Origin: Chitinophagales bacterium
GTDB taxonomy: Bacteria > Bacteroidota > Bacteroidia > Chitinophagales > BACL12
DNA length: 64,000 nt
Reading direction: 5' to 3'
Assembly: GCA_020636645.1 (NCBI GenBank)
Contig: JACJXO010000003.1
Coordinates: 1 to 64,000, forward strand
Position numbers and translations under genes: made by a program. Position 1 is the first letter of the stretch. Every line of letters begins with the position of its first letter. The notes beneath the pieces were generated by a model. It was not told the origin of the DNA. It ran no database searches and saw only the letters and a list, made by a program, of their open reading frames with translations. Shown here piece after piece: positions 10,405 through 19,073 of the stretch.

Positions 10405-12701
10405 GATGTTTTGTTTTTGGTTTGAATAGGAATAAATACATGGAGGCTGATGTCTCTTCCGGGTTCATCAGCAAAATAGCGGTATCTGTCCAGGTAGTCG
10501 CGGAAAGCGGTATTGAACAGGTTATCGGCCGAGAGTGACCAGTTCACAACCGTGTTTCCCCAATGGAGTTCACTTCCTGCTTCCATCCGCACCAGGGTGT
10601 AGGCTGCAGGTGGCGGAGCGTAATCTTCTGTATCAGGTACCCGTGACTGCTCCAGGATATGGGTGATGCCTGCGCTGATATCCCACCCCTGATCTCTGCC
10701 ATCATGAAAATGCCAGTGGAACCCACCGGTCAATCTGTCGGACGGCATCTGGATGATCCAGTCATTATTGGTGATATCCCATGCCCTTAAGACAGCAGCG
10801 CCCGCTTCCAAACTGAATTCGCGGAACAACGTATAACTGATCTTCGCATCCATCCCGGTCAATCGTGCGTTCGTTTGTTTATAGGCGAACACCGGAAATG
10901 CACCGGCAATGGTCAGGGCAGGAGGAGCCTGTGGTTCCAGATAGATGAAGCCATCCATCAGGTTGACGTAAGCACCAAGATCGATCTGCAGTCTGGCGCT
11001 TTCCCATTTCGCCGACAGGCTGTTCTGCCAGGATGTTTCGATCTGCAGATCAGGATCGCCATACTCAAGAGCCGCAGCGCCATGGTGTAGTCCCGCTGCA
11101 TACAATTCATTGATGGAAGGGGAACGCCATGCAGAACCGCTGTTGAACGACAGTGATAGTCTTTCCTGTTGCCAGCCTATACCACCTGACCAGCTCAGAT
11201 GAGAGAAGTTGCGGGTGGTTTCGGTAATGGCCTCCCCGTCATTGCGGAAGGAACGCAGCTTGCGCACATCATATCGCACACCAGCTTCTGCTTTCCAGGG
11301 AAGACTCACCCAGTTCTCCATCCAGAATACACCGGCCGTATTGCTGATGAAATTCGGAATGAAGAATCGTCCAGTCCAGACGTTCTGCTGGTTCATGGCG
11401 CTGATCCCGATGCTTCCGTTCGTGTGCATGAAGGAGCGGTGCTTCCACTCTGCTTCAGCCAGTGCTGTACCTATGCTGAGGTCCAGTGCCGGTCCGCCGT
11501 CAGACATCCGGTGCAGGTCGTATTCCTGTCGGTGATTGTCCTGGTAGGCGATGTTCAGGTCGAGGTGACCGATATCGCCGGTCCTGAAAGTGGAAAAGGA
11601 CCGGATCACCTGGTGTACGATATGCTGATAGGGTGCCTGGATGTAATAGGAAAAATCACGCAGGATGAGTGGTGTATCTGCCTGCAGGGCGATCTCCAGA
11701 TCGGTCAGGTTACCGATGTGTGAAGCCGACAGAATGCCCAGGTCAGTGCTGAAACGACTGTAGCCTAACTCTGTTTGCCAGGCAGCCTTTGACCATTTCA
11801 CAGCACCGCTCAGGTTGTTTTCTCTGAACGCTGTATTAGCCAGCCGGTAATTCGGTGTAGCTGCATCTCCGCCCAGGCGATAACTTCCTGTGGCACGCCA
11901 TTGCATGGCAGGGAGTTTTTTCGACTGTCCGCTCCATCGTGTGGCACCACTGCCCCCCAGGCTGTTGCTGAAAGCTGCCAGGCTAATGGATCCGTGCACG
12001 GCAGTATCGGTGGGGTAGGGAGGAGGCTGCACCAGGATGACACCACCAATGGCATCGCTGCCGTAGCGCACACCTGCTGCTCCCTGTATCAGGGTGATCT
12101 CGCCGGCTGTGTAAGGATCGATCTCCGGAGCATGTTCTGAACCCCACTGCTGACCTTCCTGCCTGACACCATCCTGGACAATAAGTACCCGGTTGCTGTG
12201 CAGTCCGTGTATCATGGGTTTGGCAATGGAAGGCCCTGTTTGCAGGGTCCAGACACCCGGCACTTCCTTAAGCATGGTTCCCAATGGTTTTCCGCTGATG
12301 GCCTGCAGCCTGACACTGCTGATTGATGAAGTAGGCAAACTTCCGGTATAGGCTTCCCGGTGCTCGGTTACCACCACTTCATTCAGTTCGCGACTGTCAT
12401 GTTCCAGGTGGAAGGTGTAGGCTGTATCTCCGGTAAGCTGCACACGAAAGGTACGTGACTGGCATCCCAGATGGGAGATGACCAGATCAGCATCTCCCGG
12501 ACAGAGGTCGTTCAGTTCAAAATGTCCGTCCAGATCTGTGATGGTACCTGTCTCGCTTTGCGACAGATATACCGAAGCAAATGCCAGCGCTTCGTGTGAT
12601 TGCTTATCCAGCACATAGCCGGACAGTTTCAGACGGCAGCTGTCATGTTGCGCCTGCACGCATACAGGCAAGACCCATAAAATAAAAAATAAATATTTCA
12701 T
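10401..12701 (-). CDS. TonB-dependent outer-membrane receptor, probable metal importer
   Basis: A 766-residue receptor with a signal peptide (1-17), a CarboxypepD_reg-like domain (about 24-108, typical of Bacteroidota receptors), a plug domain (about 118-225) and a beta-barrel to the C terminus. The plug contains MIHGLHSNRVLIVQDGVRQ, EGQQWGSEHAPEID and VRYGSDAIGGVI, a pattern I associate with the ZnuD-like/heavy-metal group of receptors rather than SusC-type glycan receptors. Its neighbours agree: a small His/Cys-containing exported protein upstream and a coupled lipoprotein downstream. The substrate (zinc, copper or another metal) is inferred and not shown by the sequence. Confidence 0.85.
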   Translation of the reverse strand: MKYLFFILWVLPVCVQAQHDSCRLKLSGYVLDKQSHEALAFASVYLSQSETGTITDLDGHFELNDLCPGDADLVISHLGCQSRTFRVQLTGDTAYTFHLEHDSRELNEVVVTEHREAYTGSLPTSSISSVRLQAISGKPLGTMLKEVPGVWTLQTGPSIAKPMIHGLHSNRVLIVQDGVRQEGQQWGSEHAPEIDPYTAGEITLIQGAAGVRYGSDAIGGVILVQPPPYPTDTAVHGSISLAAFSNSLGGSGATRWSGQSKKLPAMQWRATGSYRLGGDAATPNYRLANTAFRENNLSGAVKWSKAAWQTELGYSRFSTDLGILSASHIGNLTDLEIALQADTPLILRDFSYYIQAPYQHIVHQVIRSFSTFRTGDIGHLDLNIAYQDNHRQEYDLHRMSDGGPALDLSIGTALAEAEWKHRSFMHTNGSIGISAMNQQNVWTGRFFIPNFISNTAGVFWMENWVSLPWKAEAGVRYDVRKLRSFRNDGEAITETTRNFSHLSWSGGIGWQQERLSLSFNSGSAWRSPSINELYAAGLHHGAAALEYGDPDLQIETSWQNSLSAKWESARLQIDLGAYVNLMDGFIYLEPQAPPALTIAGAFPVFAYKQTNARLTGMDAKISYTLFREFSLEAGAAVLRAWDITNNDWIIQMPSDRLTGGFHWHFHDGRDQGWDISAGITHILEQSRVPDTEDYAPPPAAYTLVRMEAGSELHWGNTVVNWSLSADNLFNTAFRDYLDRYRYFADEPGRDISLHVFIPIQTKNKTS

Positions 12702-12732
12702 ATATGTACTTGTATGTCAGAAAACCAGGCTG

Positions 12733-13035
12733 TCAGACAACAGGCGGGCCTCTTAACAATACCGTACAGGTGGTGGGAGTGATAGATACGATCTCCTGGC
12801 CAATCCGGACTGCCGGGGTAATGATCACAGCAGGAACAGCATCAGGTTGTCTGGCAATTTCACCCGTGGTCAGCACGACCGTACAGGCAAAACATATGTA
12901 GCTGTTAACCAGGACGCTGCTGTTCTGTTCATGCTGACCATGATTGCAGAGGTGGTCATGACCTGCATGCAGATAGTCTTTGCCGCTGATGAACAGCAGG
13001 ATCGTCCAGACTACCGGAAACAGGAAGCGTTTCAT
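12733..13035 (-). CDS. Small exported His/Cys-containing protein upstream of the TonB receptor
   Basis: A 100-residue protein with a hydrophobic signal segment, then HAGHDHLCNHGQHEQ, a CFAC pair and a C-terminal LRGPPVV. Small proteins with a His-rich segment and a terminal RGPP motif often precede heavy-metal-type TonB receptors in Bacteroidota. The start MKRFLFPVV at 13035 is preferred to an in-frame ATG at 13056, because a -7 box lies between the two (13043-13050). It probably binds a metal in the periplasm or regulates the receptor operon. Both roles are inference. Confidence 0.6.
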   Translation of the reverse strand: MKRFLFPVVWTILLFISGKDYLHAGHDHLCNHGQHEQNSSVLVNSYICFACTVVLTTGEIARQPDAVPAVIITPAVRIGQEIVSITPTTCTVLLRGPPVV

Positions 13036-13042
13036 ACCATAA

Positions 13043-13050
13043 CAAAGATA
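13043..13050 (-). promoter_or_regulatory. Predicted -7 box of the metal-uptake operon
   Basis: TATCTTTG on the minus strand lies 7 nt before the ATG at 13035. It excludes the upstream ATG at 13056 as a start and separates this operon from the minus-strand gene behind it. Confidence 0.5.
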
Positions 13051-13060
13051 GGGCAAAAAA

Positions 13061-13903
13061 TCACTTAAGTGGTTTTTCCATCTCGGCTTCGCAGTACATT
13101 CCTATGCCGGCGATGTTAAATTTTGTGAAGACATCCTGGCTGGTTTTCCGGTACACGAGACCCTCGCTCAGAAAACCTGCACAAAACAGAAAACTCTCCA
13201 TGGGATCAGGCAGTTCCTGTATCCATTCCAGGGTGATGACAAAATCGTTGGTCACAGAGATGTTGTATGGCCGCAGATCTATCTGCATATGTTTTGTTGC
13301 GGGAGTGGCCTTGACATAGATGGGAAGCTGGTGCAGCAGTTCGCCCACTTCTCCCTTGTTGTAATCATAGACATTGACCCGGAACAGGATGCTGTCATAT
13401 TCGCATTTCGAAATCCAGAACCCGGTGCTGTTGAGATAGTATTTGCGGTCTTTTTTGGTCTTCATGACCATGCCCACTTCAGAGCCCAGGTCGTTGCTTT
13501 TAAATCCGGCAGAAATATATGGTTTATCAAAATCTGTACCCAGAACCACAGGTATCAGTCTGACCGGTCTCACTTCCACCTCATTCAGATCGAAAACCTG
13601 CTGTTCCAGTTGAACAGAAAGATATCCGGAACCCTGTCTCAGTTCTGAGATCGCAAATTTTTTGCTGGTATAACCAATAAAGGAAACTACCAATGTGTCT
13701 GTGGTTCCTGCACTATCAATATTCAGATGAAACCTGCCGTCGCCCTGGCTGACCGTACCGATCCCCTTTGCCGCGACACCTACATTCACATAGGGTATGA
13801 CCTCTCCGGTCTTTTCATCTGTTATTTTTCCGTTAAGCTCCTGCGCCTGCACACATACCGATGCCAGGAGGAAAGTTGTCATCCACATCCATTTCATGCC
13901 CAT
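13061..13903 (-). CDS. Secreted CarboxypepD_reg-domain protein
   Basis: A 280-residue protein with a signal peptide (about 1-20, ending CVQAQ) and an N-terminal carboxypeptidase regulatory-like beta domain (about 21-105: LNGKITDEKTGEVIPYVNVG, DTLVVSFIGYTSKKF). A C-terminal region of unknown function follows (about 115-280: GSEVGMVMKTKKDRKYYLN, SILFRVNVYDY). This layout is common in Bacteroidota; the C-terminal part looks like a beta-sandwich of the envelope and no catalytic site is visible. A possible -7 box (TAACTTCG) lies 4 nt before the ATG. The second Met (residue 3) is an equally good start. Confidence 0.7.
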   Translation of the reverse strand: MGMKWMWMTTFLLASVCVQAQELNGKITDEKTGEVIPYVNVGVAAKGIGTVSQGDGRFHLNIDSAGTTDTLVVSFIGYTSKKFAISELRQGSGYLSVQLEQQVFDLNEVEVRPVRLIPVVLGTDFDKPYISAGFKSNDLGSEVGMVMKTKKDRKYYLNSTGFWISKCEYDSILFRVNVYDYNKGEVGELLHQLPIYVKATPATKHMQIDLRPYNISVTNDFVITLEWIQELPDPMESFLFCAGFLSEGLVYRKTSQDVFTKFNIAGIGMYCEAEMEKPLK

Positions 13904-13907
13904 AAGA

Positions 13908-13915
13908 CGAAGTTA
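13908..13915 (-). promoter_or_regulatory. Predicted -7 box, variant TAACTTCG
   Basis: TAACTTCG on the minus strand, 4 nt before the ATG of the CarboxypepD_reg gene. The same variant occurs before the aminotransferase gene (26794-26801). Confidence 0.35.
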
Positions 13916-13938
13916 AGAGGGATTTGTTACAGGGGAAT

Positions 13939-14060
13939 GTGGTCTTTGGTCTTTGGTTGCCGGTAATTAGTTATTGGTTACCCGTAAGCAATGACCAACA
14001 ACCCAATACCAGCAACAAACAGCCAATAACTAAATACCAACGACCAATAACTTATAACCA
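13939..14060. repeat. G/T-then-C/A repeat tract with inverted TTAGTTATTGG / CCAATAACTAA arms
   Basis: The left part contains CTTTGGTCTTTGGTTGCC and TTAGTTATTGG. The right part contains CCAACAACCCAATACC and, at 14023-14033, CCAATAACTAA, the exact reverse complement of the left arm. It resembles the tract at 291-346 and directly precedes the typA promoter box. It may be a mobile or recombination-derived repeat, and it has no coding potential. Confidence 0.55.
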
Positions 14061-14069
14061 AATAACCCC

Positions 14070-14077
14070 TACCTTTG
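14070..14077 (+). promoter_or_regulatory. Predicted -7 box of typA
   Basis: TACCTTTG lies 20 nt before the typA ATG and matches TAnnTTTG exactly. Confidence 0.5.
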
Positions 14078-14097
14078 CACCTCTTTTCAAGAATTAC

Positions 14098-15897
14098 ATG
14101 AGCGCATTCAGAAACATCGCCATCATTGCCCACGTGGACCATGGCAAAACGACCCTGGTTGACAAGATCCTCCATCACTGTCAGACCTTCAGCAAAGAAA
14201 CCAATGAGCTGATCCTGGACAACAATGAACTGGAGCGGGAGCGAGGCATCACCATTCTGTCCAAGAACGTATCTGTTCACTATAAAGGAGTCAAGATCAA
14301 CATCATTGACACACCGGGTCACGCCGACTTTGGCGGGGAAGTGGAACGGGTACTCAACATGGCCGATGGTGCACTGGTGCTGGTAGATGCCTTCGAAGGA
14401 CCGATGCCCCAGACCCGTTATGTGCTGCAAAAAGCGCTGAGCCTGGGGCTGAAGCCTGTGGTTGTCATCAATAAGGTGGACAAGGATAACTGTCGGCCCG
14501 ATGAAGTGCACGAAGCCATGTTCGACCTCATGTTCAACCTGGGTGCAACGGAAGACCAGCTGAACTTCCCCACTGCCTACGGCAGCGCCAAGCATGGCTG
14601 GATGGCCGGCGACTGGAAGCAGCCTGCAACCGATATTGCCTTTTTGCTCGATACCATACTGGAATACGTACCTGCTCCCGAAGAACGCACCGGTACTGTA
14701 CAGATGCAGATCACCAGTATTGATTACTCCAATTATATAGGACGGATTGCTATCGGCCGGGTACACAGAGGTACATTGTCTGCAGGCCAGGCGGTAAGTC
14801 TTGTGAAGCGGGATGGTTCCATCGTTAAAAGCCGGGTCAAAGAGGTCTTTCTGTTTGAAGGACTGGGAAAGGCCAAGGCAGATACCATCACCTGTGGCGA
14901 TATCTGTGCCGTGACCGGACTGGAGGGATTTGAAATTGGCGATACGGTAGCAGATATCGAGACACCGGAGGCATTGCCCACCATTCCGATCGATGAACCG
15001 ACACTGAGTATGCTGTTCACAGTGAATGATTCGCCGTTCTTTGGCAAGGAAGGGAAATTCGTGACCAGTCGCCACCTGCGTGACCGCCTGTACAAAGAGA
15101 TGGAGAAGAACCTGGCACTGAAAGTGGTGGAAACCAATTCTCCTGATGCCTTCATGGTATTCGGCCGGGGAATCATGCACCTGTCTATCCTGGTAGAGAC
15201 CATGCGGCGGGAAGGGTATGAACTGCAGCTTGGTCAGCCGAGGGTCATCATCCGCAACATAGATGGTGTGAAGAGTGAACCGGTGGAAGAACTGGTCATC
15301 GACACCACCGAAGAGACCGCCGGTAAGGTCATCGAACTGGTCAGTCAGCGCAAGGGCGAGATGCTGGTCATGGAACCTAAGGGCGATATGACCCACCTGG
15401 AATTCCGCATCCCCAGCCGGGGTATCATGGGCCTCCGCACCCAGGTGCTGAACAGTACCCAGGGTGAAGCAGTGATGAACCACCGCTTTAAGGATTACGA
15501 ACCCTGGAAAGGAGAGATACCCAGCCGCATTAACGGATCTTTGATCGTTCATGAAACAGGCACGACCATTGCCTATGCGATGGACAAGCTGCAGGACAGG
15601 GGCATCTTTTTTGTTGGTCCGGGAGAAGAGGTCTATCTGGGTCAGGTGATCGGTGAACACAGTCGCGACAACGACCTCGGGGTCAACGTGACCAAGACGA
15701 AAAAGCTTACGAACATGCGGGCCAGCGGTTCTGACGACAAGGTCAAACTGGCTCCGCCCAGGCGTATGTCGCTCGAAGAGGCCATGGAATACATACAAGC
15801 CGATGAATACGTGGAAGTGACGCCGGTGAACATCCGCCTGCGCAAGATCCACCTGCTGGAGCATGAGCGGAAAAAAGCGGCTCTTGTAGCAGAATAA
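14098..15897 (+). CDS. typA: Translational GTPase TypA/BipA
   Basis: A 599-residue ribosome-associated GTPase involved in ribosome assembly and stress or cold growth. G1 AHVDHGKTT, G3 DTPGHADFGGEVERVL and G4 NKVD are present, followed by domain II, the EF-G-like domains III and V, and the TypA-specific C terminus (RMSLEEAMEYIQADEYVEVTP). The start at 14098 (MSAFRNIAIIAHVDHG) matches the family. A longer frame to 13924 runs through the promoter and repeat and is not credible. Transcription is probably monocistronic, since the downstream desaturase has its own promoter box. Confidence 0.96.
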   Translation: MSAFRNIAIIAHVDHGKTTLVDKILHHCQTFSKETNELILDNNELERERGITILSKNVSVHYKGVKINIIDTPGHADFGGEVERVLNMADGALVLVDAFEGPMPQTRYVLQKALSLGLKPVVVINKVDKDNCRPDEVHEAMFDLMFNLGATEDQLNFPTAYGSAKHGWMAGDWKQPATDIAFLLDTILEYVPAPEERTGTVQMQITSIDYSNYIGRIAIGRVHRGTLSAGQAVSLVKRDGSIVKSRVKEVFLFEGLGKAKADTITCGDICAVTGLEGFEIGDTVADIETPEALPTIPIDEPTLSMLFTVNDSPFFGKEGKFVTSRHLRDRLYKEMEKNLALKVVETNSPDAFMVFGRGIMHLSILVETMRREGYELQLGQPRVIIRNIDGVKSEPVEELVIDTTEETAGKVIELVSQRKGEMLVMEPKGDMTHLEFRIPSRGIMGLRTQVLNSTQGEAVMNHRFKDYEPWKGEIPSRINGSLIVHETGTTIAYAMDKLQDRGIFFVGPGEEVYLGQVIGEHSRDNDLGVNVTKTKKLTNMRASGSDDKVKLAPPRRMSLEEAMEYIQADEYVEVTPVNIRLRKIHLLEHERKKAALVAE

Positions 15898-15951
15898 GGA
15901 CGATTCCGGTGATTATTGTCAATGATCCGATAATTACCAGTTTCGGGCAGT

Positions 15952-15959
15952 TATCTTTG
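15952..15959 (+). promoter_or_regulatory. Predicted -7 box of the desaturase gene
   Basis: TATCTTTG, 23 nt before the TTG start codon at 15983; an exact TAnnTTTG match. Confidence 0.5.
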
Positions 15960-15982
15960 CCTTTTCGTATCAATTAACTGTA

Positions 15983-17074
15983 TTGAAAGGTTCTGTAAAG
16001 TTTGTGGAGAGGCCGAAGACGGACTTCTTCAATGTATTGCGCAGCCGGGTCAACGAATATTTTGACCAGCATCGTATTGAGCGCACCGGCGATTACCGGA
16101 TGGTGATGAAATCGGTGGCCATGTTCACTTTGTATCTGGCGCCATTTGCTGTCATCCTTACCGGTGTATTGCCAGCCTGGGCAACCTTATTGTGCTGGGT
16201 GCTGATGGGGCTTGGTATGGCAGGTGTGGGCATGTCTGTCATGCACGACGCCAATCATGGCGCATATTCCCGTTATCCATGGATCAACAACCTGATGGGC
16301 CGCACCATTTATCTGCTTGGGGGCAGTCGCTTTACCTGGAAGATCCAGCATAACATTCTTCACCATACCTATACCAATATTTACGGCCTGGATGAAGATA
16401 TCCATGATAAGCCCATCCTGCGTTTATCGCCGCATGGCCGCCTCGGATTTCTGCACCGATACCAGCATGTGTACGGATTCCTCCTGTACGGACTGGCCAC
16501 TCTGGGCTGGACCATCAACAAAGACTTCAAACAGCTTATTCGTTACAATAAAGTTGGTCTGACTGTTAGCAGTGGGGGTGATCCTACCATCGAAATGATC
16601 AAACTGATAGCCAGCAAGGCAGGATACTATCTGGTGTTGATGGGCTTGCCGCTGTGGCTGTCCGGTTATAGTTTTGGCTGGATACTGCTGGGATTTCTCA
16701 TCATGCACTTTACCTCCGGTCTGGTGCTGACCACCATCTTTCAGTTGGCGCACCTGGTGGAAGACATGGATCATCCGCAACCGGAAGACGGTGTCATTGC
16801 CAACGGCTGGGCCATACATCAGCTCCAGACCACCTCGAATTTTGCCCGGAAGAATAAGATACTTTCCTGGTATGTGGGCGGATTGAACTACCAGATAGAA
16901 CACCATCTGTTTCATAATATATGTCATATACATTATGATAAGATAGCACCCATTGTTCGTGATACAGCCAGAGAGTATGGCATTGAATACCACGAGATGG
17001 AAACTTTCTGGCAGGCTGTGGGAAGCCACTGGCGTGTGTTGCGTCAGATAGGACAGAACAGCCTTGCTGCCTGA
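15983..17074 (+). CDS. Membrane fatty acid (acyl-CoA/acyl-lipid) desaturase
   Basis: A 363-residue di-iron desaturase that introduces a double bond into membrane-bound fatty acyl chains. All three histidine boxes are present: HDANH (88-92), HNILHH (123-128) and QIEHH (304-308). Four hydrophobic segments lie near 44-64, 66-88, 213-232 and 234-255. The start is a TTG; the N-terminal segment VKFVERPKTDFFNVLRSRV is conserved in relatives, so the later ATGs (from residue 40) would truncate the protein. Regioselectivity cannot be read from the sequence. Confidence 0.88.
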   Translation: MKGSVKFVERPKTDFFNVLRSRVNEYFDQHRIERTGDYRMVMKSVAMFTLYLAPFAVILTGVLPAWATLLCWVLMGLGMAGVGMSVMHDANHGAYSRYPWINNLMGRTIYLLGGSRFTWKIQHNILHHTYTNIYGLDEDIHDKPILRLSPHGRLGFLHRYQHVYGFLLYGLATLGWTINKDFKQLIRYNKVGLTVSSGGDPTIEMIKLIASKAGYYLVLMGLPLWLSGYSFGWILLGFLIMHFTSGLVLTTIFQLAHLVEDMDHPQPEDGVIANGWAIHQLQTTSNFARKNKILSWYVGGLNYQIEHHLFHNICHIHYDKIAPIVRDTAREYGIEYHEMETFWQAVGSHWRVLRQIGQNSLAA

Positions 17075-17141
17075 GATCTTACTTCATTAGCTTCATCTAT
17101 ATGATTTATTGTATCTTAGAGATACATCAAATCTGATATAC

Positions 17142-18320
17142 ATGTCTGTGAAGCTTACCCGTAACAAGAAATTAATGGCCTATGCCGCTATGGCAGCTGC
17201 TGTACCTGCAGGCAAAGTAACCGGTCAGGTCATCTATCATGATCTGGATCCGGATCTTATTGTAGAAAATTCCTTTTGCTATGGTTGTACAGATGTGGAG
17301 TATATAGATATGGATATGGATGGTTCTGATGATTTTGCCATTGTGATGTTCTATGATTACGGACTGAGCGGTTATCTGCCAACACACTCGGCCTACCTGA
17401 TGCCATTGGGAAGTAATAAAGTAGCCTATGCTATCGATTCCAGTACTGTATGGAACTATGATCTGGGAGGCTATGTGGTCATGACTGAGAATGTGGCTCA
17501 GAAGCTGAGTTTTGGAGATGTGGTTGATACTTCCTATAATTTTTCTACCCTGAATGCCGTAGTAAGAAGTTATATAGAAGGATATGATGAATTTACTTCT
17601 CCTACTTTTGGTCAGTGGGCTGTTAATCAGACGGCCTATGCCGGTGTTCAGCTGATGATAGACGGAGAACCGCATTACGGCTGGATCAAACTAACCCATG
17701 CACATCCGGGCTTTGACTGGCAGTTGTCTGCTTTGGAATATGCCTATCAGGCAACAGCAGAAACCAGCCTGGTAGTTGGTGAAATACCTGTATCCTGCGA
17801 TCCTCCGGTACTTTCGTCTGTGATCACACTTCCCGGCTCCATGAAATTGTTCTTTGAACCGGAAGCAGAAGCCTCTCAATACAAACTGAGATACAGGCAG
17901 GCTGGAGTATTTGAACCCTGGAACAAAATGAACAAGCCGTTGCCGGTATTCAAACTGACCGGACTGGAATGCGCCACTACCTATGAGTTTCAGGTTGGTA
18001 GTGTATGTCTGGATGACGGTACGCCTGTCTTTGGCGGATGGTCAGAACTGGCTTATGAGACCAGCGGAGATTGTCGCATAGGTTCTGTGGTTGATGAGCT
18101 TCTGCTGTATCCTGTGCCTGCCGGCACCGATCTTCACATAGAGAGCCCTGCTGTTATCAGTCATTTATTTCTATATGCTGCTGACGGAAGGATGATAAGC
18201 AGTTCTGCTCCTGATGTCAATAACTGCACACTGGATGTGCAAATGCTTCAGCCGGGTGTGTATCTGTTACACCTGATCACAGCAGAAGAAGTGCTCTGGA
18301 GAGAATTTACTGTGGAATGA
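17142..18320 (+). CDS. Secreted protein with FN3-like domain and T9SS type A sorting domain
   Basis: A 392-residue protein with a short atypical hydrophobic N terminus (MAYAAMAAAVPAG, then VTGQVIYHDLDPD). The N-terminal half is a beta-rich region (YIDMDMDGSDDFAIVMFYD, WAVNQTAYAGVQLMIDGE) of the kind seen in secreted Bacteroidota proteins. An FN3-like domain follows (about 230-305: PPVLSSVITLPGSMKLFFEP, ECATTYEFQVGSVC). The T9SS type A sorting domain occupies the last ~75 residues (ELLLYPVPAGTDLHIESP). The ATG at 17142 is chosen over an upstream TTG. No catalytic motif seen. Confidence 0.7.
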   Translation: MSVKLTRNKKLMAYAAMAAAVPAGKVTGQVIYHDLDPDLIVENSFCYGCTDVEYIDMDMDGSDDFAIVMFYDYGLSGYLPTHSAYLMPLGSNKVAYAIDSSTVWNYDLGGYVVMTENVAQKLSFGDVVDTSYNFSTLNAVVRSYIEGYDEFTSPTFGQWAVNQTAYAGVQLMIDGEPHYGWIKLTHAHPGFDWQLSALEYAYQATAETSLVVGEIPVSCDPPVLSSVITLPGSMKLFFEPEAEASQYKLRYRQAGVFEPWNKMNKPLPVFKLTGLECATTYEFQVGSVCLDDGTPVFGGWSELAYETSGDCRIGSVVDELLLYPVPAGTDLHIESPAVISHLFLYAADGRMISSSAPDVNNCTLDVQMLQPGVYLLHLITAEEVLWREFTVE

Positions 18321-18323
18321 TCA

Positions 18324-19070
18324 TCAGAAGAGACCGAATAACTCTCGGTTCACCATGTTGATGACCTCACCCAGATCTTCGGGCTTCTCTGCAAAATTGT
18401 AGGTCTCAATATCTATGATGAGGATCTTGCCAGATTTGTATTTGGATATCCACGCTTCGTAGTATTCATTCAGTCTGCGCAGATAATCCAGCCTGAGGTT
18501 GTCTTCATATTCACGGCCTCGTTTCTGGATCTGGTTGACCAGAGCGGGAATGGAAGCACGAAGGTAGATCAGCAGGTCGGGGGGAGAGATCAGGCCTGTC
18601 AGCGTATTAAAGATCTCGGTGTAATTCTGAAAGTCGCGGGTACTCATCAGTCCCATGGCGTGCAGGTTAGGGGCGAAGATCTGTGCATCTTCATAGATCG
18701 TTCTGTCCTGGATGACCGTAGATGCGCCTTGCTGAATATCCAGTATTTGCCGGAAGCGACTGTTCAGGAAATAGATCTGCAGGTTAAAGGCCCAGCGTGG
18801 CATATCAGAATAAAAGTCATAGAGATATGGGTTGTTCTCTACGTCTTCAAAGTGAGGCTGCCAGCCGTAATGTTTGGCCAAAGCCCTTGTCAGGGTGGTC
18901 TTTCCAGCCCCGATGTTACCGGCAATGGCTATGTGCCTGATACCAGATGAATCTGGTATTTCAAGGGCTGTCTTAGGGGCAGCTGCCTTCTTGGGTGCGG
19001 CCTTTTTGGCCGCGGTTTTCTTTGCCGGGGCTTTGGTGGTAGTGGTCTTTTTGGCGCTGCTTTTTGCCAT
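18324..19070 (-). CDS. Deoxynucleoside kinase with histone H1-like N-terminal tail
   Basis: A 248-residue protein. Residues 46-248 form a deoxynucleoside kinase of the dCK/dGK family, which phosphorylates salvaged deoxynucleosides: P-loop GNIGAGKTT (51-59), FEDVENNPYL and the catalytic-region DRTIYED are present. Residues 1-36 are an extra tail of Lys, Ala, Pro and Thr (KKTTTTKAPAKKTAAKK). No Met occurs between residue 1 and the kinase core, so the tail cannot be removed by choosing another ATG. The gene lies 3 nt after trpS and is probably cotranscribed. The tail may bind nucleic acid; this is inference. Confidence 0.85.
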   Translation of the reverse strand: MAKSSAKKTTTTKAPAKKTAAKKAAPKKAAAPKTALEIPDSSGIRHIAIAGNIGAGKTTLTRALAKHYGWQPHFEDVENNPYLYDFYSDMPRWAFNLQIYFLNSRFRQILDIQQGASTVIQDRTIYEDAQIFAPNLHAMGLMSTRDFQNYTEIFNTLTGLISPPDLLIYLRASIPALVNQIQKRGREYEDNLRLDYLRRLNEYYEAWISKYKSGKILIIDIETYNFAEKPEDLGEVINMVNRELFGLF

Positions 19071-19073
19071 GGC

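Noticed and set aside
13978..15864. A 628-codon open frame on the minus strand opposite typA
   Set aside because: Same artefact as opposite sdhA; the translated sequence is His/Gln-rich without domain signals and runs into the repeat tract.
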